Of a stretch of 64,000 nucleotides of DNA, positions 17,210 to 23,849 are shown in pieces; position 1 is the stretch's first letter; each line of letters opens with the position of its first letter. Origin of the DNA: Paraburkholderia sp. LEh10 (GTDB lineage Bacteria > Pseudomonadota > Gammaproteobacteria > Burkholderiales > Burkholderiaceae); NCBI RefSeq assembly GCF_017814945.1, contig NZ_JAGIPX010000024.1, positions 1-64,000 on the forward strand, given 5' to 3'. The notes beneath the pieces are model-generated. The model was not told the origin of the DNA and did not search any database. It saw only the letters and a list, made by a program, of their open reading frames with translations. A program made the position numbers and the translations under genes.

Positions 17210-18757
17210 ATGTGCGGCATCGTAGGCGTAGTTTCCCAATCCCCGGTCAACCAGCTGATCTATGACAGCCTGCTGCTCCTGCAGCACCGCGGTCAGGACG
17301 CAGCCGGCATCGCTACGGCGAACGGCAATACTTTCCACATGCACAAGGCCAACGGCATGGTGCGCGACGTGTTCCGCACGCGCAACATGCGCAGCCTGCC
17401 CGGCACTAGCGGCATCGGCCAGGTGCGTTACCCGACGGCGGGTTCCGCGTCGAGCGAAGAAGAAGCCCAGCCGTTTTACGTGAACGCGCCGTTCGGCATC
17501 ATCCTCGCGCACAACGGCAACCTGACTAACTGGCAGCAGCTGAAAGACGAGATGTTCCGCGTCGATCGCCGCCACATCAACACGAATTCCGACACCGAAG
17601 TGATGCTGAACGTGCTCGCGCACGAAGTGCAGACGGCAAGCTCGGGCCTTCAGCTCGATCCCGCTGCGCTGTTCAAGGCCGTGTCGGGCGTGCATCGTCG
17701 GGTGCGCGGCTCGTACGCGATCGTCTCGCTGATCTCCGGTTATGGCCTGCTCGGTTTCCGCGACCCGTTCGGCATCCGTCCGCTTTGCATCGGCAAGCAG
17801 GAAACGGCGTCGGGTACGGAATGGATGCTGGCGTCGGAATCGGTGGCGCTGGAGGGCATCGGCTTCGAGTTCGTGCGCGACGTCGCGCCGGGTGAAGCCG
17901 TCTTCATCGACTTCGAAGGCAATTTCCACGCGCAGCAATGCGCGACGAACCCGAGCCTGAACCCCTGCATCTTCGAACTCGTGTATCTGGCGCGTCCCGA
18001 TTCCGTGCTCGACGGCGTGCCCGTCTATAACGCGCGTCTGCGCATGGGCGACTATCTGGCCGAGAAGATCCTGCGCGAGCTGCCGAAGGACGTGAAGATC
18101 GACGTCGTGATGCCGATTCCCGATTCGTCGCGTCCGGCGGCGATGCAGGTGGCAGCGAAGCTGGGCGTCGAATACCGCGAAGGCTTCTTCAAGAACCGCT
18201 ACGTGGGCCGCACGTTCATCATGCCGGGGCAAGCGGTGCGCAAGAAATCGGTGCGCCAGAAGCTGAACGCGATGGGCATCGAGTTCAAGGGCAAGAACGT
18301 GCTGATCGTCGACGATTCCATCGTGCGCGGCACGACCTCGCATGAAATCGTGCAGATGGCGCGCGATGCGGGCGCGAGCAAGGTGATCTTCGCGTCGGCG
18401 GCGCCGCCCGTGAAGTTCCCGAACGTCTACGGCATCGACATGCCGACGCGCAGCGAACTCGTCGCGCACGGCCGCTCGGACGAAGAAGTCGCACGTCTGA
18501 TCGGCGCCGATTTCCTCGTCTATCAGGACGTCGATGCGCTGAAAAAAGCCGTGCACGACATCAACCCGGCGCTGAAGGACTTCGAGGCGTCGTGCTTCGA
18601 CGGCAACTACATCACCGGCGACGTGACGACGGAATACCTCGACCGCATCGAAACGGCACGCCTCGCGCCGTCCGCGCAATCGGACCGCGATGCGGCGAGC
18701 GAAGCGATGGATGGCGGCGCCGCGCGTTCGCAGCTGCATCTGCAACTGTCGGTGTAA
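17210..18757 (+). CDS. purF: Amidophosphoribosyltransferase
   Basis: PurF makes phosphoribosylamine from PRPP and glutamine, the first step of purine synthesis. The 515-residue protein begins MCGIVGVVSQSPVN, with the Cys2 nucleophile of the N-terminal glutaminase exposed after Met removal. Glutaminase blocks LLLQHRGQDAAGIAT, VRYPTAG and AHNGNLTN are present. The phosphoribosyltransferase half carries the PRPP loop VLIVDDSIVRGTTS near residue 365. ACATGCC just before the ATG is a weak ribosome-binding site. The region upstream of purF shows no obvious PurR-type palindrome. Confidence 0.98.
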   Translation: MCGIVGVVSQSPVNQLIYDSLLLLQHRGQDAAGIATANGNTFHMHKANGMVRDVFRTRNMRSLPGTSGIGQVRYPTAGSASSEEEAQPFYVNAPFGIILAHNGNLTNWQQLKDEMFRVDRRHINTNSDTEVMLNVLAHEVQTASSGLQLDPAALFKAVSGVHRRVRGSYAIVSLISGYGLLGFRDPFGIRPLCIGKQETASGTEWMLASESVALEGIGFEFVRDVAPGEAVFIDFEGNFHAQQCATNPSLNPCIFELVYLARPDSVLDGVPVYNARLRMGDYLAEKILRELPKDVKIDVVMPIPDSSRPAAMQVAAKLGVEYREGFFKNRYVGRTFIMPGQAVRKKSVRQKLNAMGIEFKGKNVLIVDDSIVRGTTSHEIVQMARDAGASKVIFASAAPPVKFPNVYGIDMPTRSELVAHGRSDEEVARLIGADFLVYQDVDALKKAVHDINPALKDFEASCFDGNYITGDVTTEYLDRIETARLAPSAQSDRDAASEAMDGGAARSQLHLQLSV

Positions 18758-18848
18758 TGGCGCTGCCCGGGCGCGCGAGCCTGAAGTCATCGACGCATGC
18801 GCGCCGCGTTTCGGCCCATAAGGCGGAGCGCAGTGTTACTATCGGGGC

Positions 18849-18906
18849 TTGCGTCGATTTGATCTCAGCTTGCGGACGCGGGGAAACCCAAAACAGCTAA
18901 AGCGAA
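18849..18906 (+). ncRNA. SAM-II-like riboswitch upstream of metZ
   Basis: The stretch shows the conserved blocks of the SAM-II (metA-motif) aptamer in order. The 5' strand of P1 is GCGTC (18851-18855), followed by GATTTGA and GCTTGC. The 3' strand of P1 is GACGC (18875-18879), then an A-rich linker, and finally GCTAAAG (18896-18902), which closes the pseudoknot in known examples. Its place before a methionine gene fits S-adenosylmethionine sensing. It lies about 160 bases before the start codon and 50 bases before an intrinsic terminator, so control may be transcriptional rather than at the ribosome-binding site as in classic SAM-II. Pseudoknot pairing is weaker than in the alphaproteobacterial type, so a variant class is possible. 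Confidence 0.74.
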
Positions 18907-18955
18907 CGGTGGGGCAGCAATACAGCCATCGACGCTCACAGCATCCCCGCACACG

Positions 18956-18990
18956 AAGCCCGCTTATGCCGACGCAAAGCGGGCTTTTTT
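18956..18990 (+). terminator. Intrinsic terminator in the metZ leader
   Basis: A perfect 10-bp stem AAGCCCGCTT / AAGCGGGCTT is followed by a T run. It lies between the SAM-II-like element and metZ, so it is either the expression platform of the riboswitch or the terminator of purF. An alternative pairing is visible: GCTT and GCGGGG inside the aptamer (18868-18883) can pair with CCCCGC and AAGC at 18945-18959, which would break both the aptamer and the terminator. Confidence 0.85.
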
Positions 18991-19057
18991 GTTGCTCTCG
19001 CGCGCGTGAACCTCGGTGGAAAACGTGTGCCGCATGAAAAAACGGAACAGAACGAAC

Positions 19058-20248
19058 ATGGACGACTCCCTCAACTTCGACACTCTCGCAGTCCGCTCGG
19101 GCACGTTGCGAAGCGATTTCGGCGAGCATTCCGAGGCGCTTTTTCTGACGTCGAGCTTTGTCTTTGCGAATGCCGCAGAAGCCGCCGAGCGCTTTAAGAA
19201 TTCCGAAGACTATTACACGTACTCGCGCTTCACGAACCCGACGGTCACGATGTTCCAGGAACGTCTCGCGGCGCTCGAAGGTGGCGAGGCGTGCATGGCG
19301 ACGGCGTCGGGGATGGCGGCGATCATGTCGGTGGTGATGTCGGCGATGCAGGCGGGCGATCATCTCGTCAGCTCGCAGAGCCTGTTCGGTTCGACGCTCG
19401 GCATGTTCTCGCAGATCTTCAGCAAGTTCGGCATCACGACGACTTTCGTCGATCCGACGGATCTCGATGCATGGAAAAGCGCGGTGCGACCCGAGACGAA
19501 GATGTTTTTCCTCGAAACGCCGTCGAATCCGCTGACCGAGATCGCCGATATCGAAGCGATCAGCAAGGTCGCGAAGTCCGCGAATGCGCTGTTCGTCGTC
19601 GACAACTGTTTTTGCAGCCCCGCGCTGCAACAGCCGCTGAAGCTCGGCGCCGATGTCGTGATGCATTCGGCGACCAAGTTTCTCGACGGCCAGGGCCGCG
19701 TGCTGGGCGGCGCGCTGGTCGGCTCGAAGCAGTTCATCATGGAAAAGGTGTTCCCGTTCGTGCGCAGCGCGGGCCCGACGCTGTCCGCGTTCAACGCGTG
19801 GATTCTGCTGAAGGGCATGGAGACGCTGTCGCTGCGCGTCGAGCGCCAGTCGGCGAATGCGCTCGAAATCGCGCGCTGGCTAGATACGCATCCGGCCGTG
19901 AACCGCGTGTTCTATCCGGGCCTCGAATCGCATCCGCAGTATGAGATCGCCAAGCGTCAGCAGAAGGCGGGCGGCGCGATCGTTTCGTTCGAACTGAAGG
20001 GCGACACGCCCGAACAGATGCGCGCGAACGCATGGCGCGTGATTGACAGCACGAAGATCTGCTCGATCACCGGCAACCTCGGCGACACCCGCACGACGAT
20101 CACGCATCCCGCGACGACGACGCACGGCCGCATCACACCCGAAGCGCGCGCGGCAGCGGGCATTACGGAAGGTTTGATCCGCGTCGCGGTTGGCCTGGAG
20201 AATGCCAGCGACATTCGTGACGATCTGGCTCGCGGTCTGTCGGGCTGA
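19058..20248 (+). CDS. metZ: O-succinylhomoserine sulfhydrylase
   Basis: MetZ is a PLP enzyme that forms homocysteine directly from O-succinylhomoserine and sulfide. The start at 19058 gives MDDSLNFDTLAVRSGTLRSD and 396 residues; two upstream in-frame codons (19016, 19034) are alternatives. Typical features are the aromatic motif YTYSRFTNPT and the PLP-binding lysine in VMHSATKFLDGQGRVLGG (about residue 210). TRTTITHPATTTHGRI near residue 345 and IRVAVGLENASDI at the C-terminus are also typical. Its leader carries the SAM-II-like riboswitch and terminator. In Burkholderia metZ follows purF, as here. Confidence 0.95.
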   Translation: MDDSLNFDTLAVRSGTLRSDFGEHSEALFLTSSFVFANAAEAAERFKNSEDYYTYSRFTNPTVTMFQERLAALEGGEACMATASGMAAIMSVVMSAMQAGDHLVSSQSLFGSTLGMFSQIFSKFGITTTFVDPTDLDAWKSAVRPETKMFFLETPSNPLTEIADIEAISKVAKSANALFVVDNCFCSPALQQPLKLGADVVMHSATKFLDGQGRVLGGALVGSKQFIMEKVFPFVRSAGPTLSAFNAWILLKGMETLSLRVERQSANALEIARWLDTHPAVNRVFYPGLESHPQYEIAKRQQKAGGAIVSFELKGDTPEQMRANAWRVIDSTKICSITGNLGDTRTTITHPATTTHGRITPEARAAAGITEGLIRVAVGLENASDIRDDLARGLSG

Positions 20249-20261
20249 CCGTTTGGAAGAG

Positions 20262-20294
20262 AAAAACCGGGCGTGCCTGCGCATCGCCCGGTTT
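20262..20294. terminator. Bidirectional terminator between metZ and the AraC gene
   Basis: AAACCGGGCG (20264-20273) pairs perfectly with CGCCCGGTTT (20285-20294). On the minus strand the stem ends in TTTTTC; on the plus strand in TTTG. It sits between convergent genes and can serve both. Confidence 0.88.
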
Positions 20295-20306
20295 GTCACG
20301 AAGAAA

Positions 20307-21077
20307 TCAGTGCAGCAGCGCGCGCCACTGTCCGGGCGCCATCCCGAAGCGCCGCGTGAACGCATGGGTGTACGCGCTCTGGTCGCCGAAGCCGACTGCT
20401 AGCGCCACATCCGTCAATGAACGTTCCGGATGGGCGAGCAGCGTGACGGACGTGTCCAGCCTCAAACGCTGCAGATAGCGATGCGGCGTTTCGCCAAACG
20501 CCTCGATGAACAACTGATGAAAGCGCCGCATGCCGAAGCCGCAATGCGCGGCAAGGTCCGCGATGCGCAGCGGCTCGGACAGATGCGTGCGCAGCCAGGC
20601 GTCGATGCGCGCGAAGTCGAGGCCCGCGTCCGGCGCAGCATACGCGATGCCCGTGTCTTCGACGATCGCCGCGCATAGACGCGCGGCCGCGTCCCAGTTG
20701 AAGTGCCGCCATGCGGCGTCACCATCGATATCACCCGCTGCGCGGCCCGCGACATGCGTGACCAGTTGCGTGAGCGACGAGTCGATCGTGACGGCGCGCG
20801 CCCGGTCGAACAGACGCTGCGGCACGGCAACCGACGACGCGGGCAAGTCGAGCACGAGCTGCCGGTTCTCGCCGACGCCCGCGTAGTCATGCCGCGAGCC
20901 AGCCGGAACGAGCCACGCGGACGTGCGATCGATCTGGTGTGCGACGCCGTCCACGGCCATTACCATCGACCCGTCCAGGCCGAGCACGATCTGATGAAAG
21001 TCGTGTACGTCCGAGGCTTCCACAGCGTCGTAGCGGCGCAGGGAGACTTTGGGCGTTTCGATGATGGCGTGGCCCAT
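20307..21077 (-). CDS. AraC-family transcriptional regulator
   Basis: The 256-residue product has an N-terminal cupin-like sensor domain (residues ~1-140, HDFHQIVLGLDGSM and AWLVPAGSRHDY) and a C-terminal pair of helix-turn-helix motifs (residues ~155-256). The second pair carries SLTDVALAVGFGDQSAYTHA and RRFGMAPGQWRALL, the AraC signature. The effector is unknown and no operon partner is adjacent: it converges on metZ and is followed upstream by the FKBP gene on the same strand, 30 bases away. The two could share a transcript with FKBP first. Confidence 0.93.
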   Translation of the reverse strand: MGHAIIETPKVSLRRYDAVEASDVHDFHQIVLGLDGSMVMAVDGVAHQIDRTSAWLVPAGSRHDYAGVGENRQLVLDLPASSVAVPQRLFDRARAVTIDSSLTQLVTHVAGRAAGDIDGDAAWRHFNWDAAARLCAAIVEDTGIAYAAPDAGLDFARIDAWLRTHLSEPLRIADLAAHCGFGMRRFHQLFIEAFGETPHRYLQRLRLDTSVTLLAHPERSLTDVALAVGFGDQSAYTHAFTRRFGMAPGQWRALLH

Positions 21078-21107
21078 GCGGCGTTCAGATCAAAAACGCA
21101 GAAACGC

Positions 21108-21449
21108 TCAGACGCCGAGCAATTCGACTTCGAACACGAGTGTCGCGTTAGGCGGAATCACGCCGCCTGCGCCGCGCACGCCGTAGCCGAGTTGCGGCGG
21201 AATGGTGAGCTTGCGCACGCCGCCGACCTTCATGCCCTGCACGCCTTCGTCCCAGCCCTTGATGACCATGCCGCCGCCCAGAACGAACGCGAACGGGTCG
21301 TTGCGGTCCTTGCTCGAATCGAACTTCTGGCCGTCCGTCAGCCAGCCAGTGTAGTGCACGCTGACGGTTTGCCCGGCTTTTGCTTCCGCGCCGGTGCCTT
21401 CCGTCAAGTCTTCATACTTGAGGCCCGAGGCAGTGGTGACAGTGGTCAT
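21108..21449 (-). CDS. FKBP-type peptidyl-prolyl cis-trans isomerase
   Basis: The 113-residue single-domain FKBP starts MTTVTTASGLKYEDLTEGTG and contains VSVHYTGWLTDGQKFDSS, VIKGWDEGVQGMKVGG and the IPPQLGYG loop, all active-site blocks. No signal peptide is seen, so it is probably cytoplasmic. AAGGAG six bases before the ATG is a strong ribosome-binding site. A TACAAT element on the minus strand (21481-21486) fits a -10 box. It is divergent from the histidine-kinase-like gene. Confidence 0.96.
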   Translation of the reverse strand: MTTVTTASGLKYEDLTEGTGAEAKAGQTVSVHYTGWLTDGQKFDSSKDRNDPFAFVLGGGMVIKGWDEGVQGMKVGGVRKLTIPPQLGYGVRGAGGVIPPNATLVFEVELLGV

Positions 21450-21583
21450 GCGAAGCTCCTTGTAATCGTTCGAAACCGCTATTGTAGGCGTGTTGTCGTG
21501 CTGTCGCGAAGATTGGCCGAACGGCCATGCCTATAATGATCGGACTGCAATCAACCGATGAACCGCCAACGAGGATGTCGATC

Positions 21584-22375
21584 GTGACTACGTCCAACCC
21601 GTCTTCTTCCGGCAGCAACGAGGGGATGCATGCCGTCACCGAGCGCACTGCGCGGCGCTGCGCGGAAGCCGCGCTGTTCATGCGCGACCATGTGCTGTCG
21701 CTGGTTTCGCACGATCTGCGCAGTCCGCTGAATGCCATTCATAGTTGGGCGTACGTGCTCGAGCGCAAGATCGATGCGACCGACGCCACCGCGCAGCGCG
21801 CGCTCGAAGGCATTCGCAACGGCGTCGACCAGCAGGTGAAGCTGCTCGAATCGATCGTCGATACGACGCGCGCAGAAACAAGGACGCTCGTACTGGAGAG
21901 CGCGCCGTTCGCGCTGCGTCCATTGCTGGACGAAACGATCGGCGACGCGCGTGAGGCGCTCGCGGCGCGCCGCGATGTCACGATCGAGCCCCGTTCGTCG
22001 CTCGATTCGCAGCAGCTCGACGGCGACCGCGAGCGTCTCGCCGCTGCGTTGTGGCTGCTCGTCATATTCGCCGTCGAAGCGAGCGCGAGCGGCGCAACGG
22101 TCACGGTGGATGCCAGCGTCGACGCATCGATGTTCCAGACGACCGTCACGTACCGGCCTTCGCCTGCCGCGCTGACGGACCCCGCGCTGCCCCATGTGCT
22201 CGAGAACTTCGCTCGCGCACAAGCGACACATGCGCGCGAGGCGAGCCGCATTTCGTGGGTGCTCGGACTGTGCAAGCGCGTCGCGGAAGCGCACGACGGC
22301 GCATTCGAACAAGGCGAATGGGCGGACGGCCAGCCGGCGACCCTCAGGTTGCGCGTGCCGCTTTCGGGTGCATGA
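21584..22375 (+). CDS. Histidine-kinase-like protein with degenerate ATPase domain
   Basis: A HisKA dimerisation domain is clear: MRDHVLSLVSHDLRSPLNAI holds the H-box histidine (about residue 50). The following region (residues ~140-260) has the layout of a HATPase domain but lacks its key residues. The N-box Asn is absent (DRERLAAALWLLVIFAVEAS), no DxGxG G1 box is present, and the G2 box is reduced to WVLGLCKRVAEAHDG. No sensor, HAMP or membrane segment is visible and no response regulator is adjacent. A TATAAT at 21532-21537 suggests transcription begins near 21544. GAGG nine bases before the GTG at 21584 favours that start; ATG 21575 is the alternative. It may be a pseudokinase or adaptor. 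Confidence 0.78.
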   Translation: MTTSNPSSSGSNEGMHAVTERTARRCAEAALFMRDHVLSLVSHDLRSPLNAIHSWAYVLERKIDATDATAQRALEGIRNGVDQQVKLLESIVDTTRAETRTLVLESAPFALRPLLDETIGDAREALAARRDVTIEPRSSLDSQQLDGDRERLAAALWLLVIFAVEASASGATVTVDASVDASMFQTTVTYRPSPAALTDPALPHVLENFARAQATHAREASRISWVLGLCKRVAEAHDGAFEQGEWADGQPATLRLRVPLSGA

Positions 22376-22403
22376 ACGGCTGCATCCACAGATGTCAGCG
22401 CAG

Positions 22404-22437
22404 GCGCATGACCTGGCCGGATGGCCAGGTCATGCGC
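22404..22437. other. Perfect 15-bp inverted repeat with 4-base loop
   Basis: GCGCATGACCTGGCC and GGCCAGGTCATGCGC are perfectly complementary around GGAT. There is no U tract. It lies between the kinase-like gene and the CorC-type gene and may be a factor-dependent terminator or mRNA barrier. Confidence 0.7.
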
Positions 22438-22502
22438 GCTCGCCTCTTTCACGCGCCTTTCGCGCTCTATACTGACGGCTTTTGTTGCCGGAGTCCTTCG
22501 CT

Positions 22503-23846
22503 TTGATCCAGGTCGTCGCCCTCATTGGCGCGTTGTTGCTCGTCGCTCTCAACGGTTTCTTTGTTGCCGCCGAATTCGGTCTCGTGAAGCTGCGGCAGAC
22601 ACGCGTGCAGACGCTCGCGGAGAAGCACGGCGTGCGCGGCAAGCTGCTCGCGAAGGTGCACGGCAGGCTCGATGCATACCTGTCGGCCTGCCAGCTCGGC
22701 ATTACGCTCGCGTCGCTGGGACTCGGCTGGATCGGCGAGCCCGCTTTCGCCGAGCTGCTCAATCCGGTGTTCCATCTGCTCGGCATCGGCAACGAGAAAC
22801 TGATGCACGGCATCTCGCTGTTCTTCGCGTTCTCGTGCATTTCGTTTCTGCATATCGTCGTTGGTGAACTGGCGCCGAAGTCGCTTGCGATCCGCCAGTC
22901 CGAGCAGATTTCGCTATGGGTCGCGATGCCGCTCTACGGGTTCTATTGGGCGATGTATCCCGCCATCTGGGTGCTCAACACGAGCGCGAATGCCGTGCTG
23001 CGCATCGCGGGCCTCGCGGCCGATCACGGCGGCGACACGCATTACTCGACGGAAGAACTCAAGCTGATCCTGCGCGGCCGGCGCGGCAGCGTCGCAAACG
23101 AACTCGACGGCTCGAAGGACGCCTATTCGCAGGACGAATGGAATACGATTGCCCATTCGCTCGACTTTTCCCGCATGACGGTGTCCGACCTGATGCGTCC
23201 CGCGCATGAACTCGTGAGCCTGCGCCGCGATCTGCCTTGGCGCGACAACATGCAGATCGTCGCGCGCCATCGTTTCAGCCGTTACCCGTTGCTGGAAGAC
23301 GCAACGGGCGATCGCGTCGCGGGCACGATCCACCTGAAGGACCTGCTGCTTGCGCGTCACGCGGGCAGCACGCTCGACGACCTGTCACACTACGTGCGTC
23401 CCGTGCAGTATGTGAAGCCTGACATGCCCGCGCTCGAACTGTTCCGGCGCTTTCGCAAGGGCGCGCCGCATCTTGCGCTGGTCGGCCGCAAGAATGCGAA
23501 GCCAATAGGCTTTCTGACGCTCGACAATCTGCTGGGCGCGCTCGTCGGCCAGATTCACGACGAGTTCCGCCAGGGCGACGCCGACTGGACCCGCATGGAC
23601 GATGGCACGCTGATGGGCAAGGGCAGCTTGCCCGTCGTGTCGCTGGAGCGCGCCCTCGGTATCGACATCGACGAAGGCAGCGCCGAATCGGTCGGCGGCC
23701 TTGTGATCAACGCGCTTGGCGATCTGCCGGAAGAAGGGCAGCGCGTGGATTTCGACCGCTTCGACGTGGTCGTCAAGAAGATGAAGGGGCCGCGCATCGT
23801 GCTGGTGCGCGTGTACCCGAAGGTATTCGACGACGAAGGCGGTTGA
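22503..23846 (+). CDS. CNNM/CorC-HlyC family membrane protein
   Basis: The ~447-residue protein has an N-terminal CNNM (DUF21) transmembrane domain of about 190 residues (VALIGALLLVALNGFFVAAEF; YLSACQLGITLASLGLGWIG; FLHIVVGELAPKSLA), a CBS pair (residues ~205-325, SDLMRPAHELVSLRRD and YPLLEDATGDRVAGTIHL) and a C-terminal CorC/HlyC transporter-associated domain. Such proteins are linked to magnesium or cobalt efflux; substrate cannot be read from sequence. No ATG is near; TTG at 22503 is preceded by GGAG nine bases upstream, and TTG 22482 is an alternative. It ends three bases before the convergent treY stop. Confidence 0.92.
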   Translation: MIQVVALIGALLLVALNGFFVAAEFGLVKLRQTRVQTLAEKHGVRGKLLAKVHGRLDAYLSACQLGITLASLGLGWIGEPAFAELLNPVFHLLGIGNEKLMHGISLFFAFSCISFLHIVVGELAPKSLAIRQSEQISLWVAMPLYGFYWAMYPAIWVLNTSANAVLRIAGLAADHGGDTHYSTEELKLILRGRRGSVANELDGSKDAYSQDEWNTIAHSLDFSRMTVSDLMRPAHELVSLRRDLPWRDNMQIVARHRFSRYPLLEDATGDRVAGTIHLKDLLLARHAGSTLDDLSHYVRPVQYVKPDMPALELFRRFRKGAPHLALVGRKNAKPIGFLTLDNLLGALVGQIHDEFRQGDADWTRMDDGTLMGKGSLPVVSLERALGIDIDEGSAESVGGLVINALGDLPEEGQRVDFDRFDVVVKKMKGPRIVLVRVYPKVFDDEGG

Positions 23847-23849
23847 ACG

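Noticed and set aside
18758..18850. Promoter of the riboswitch-metZ transcript at TTACTATCG (about 18836)
   Set aside because: TACTAT is a fair -10 but no matching -35 was found, so it is not listed as a feature.
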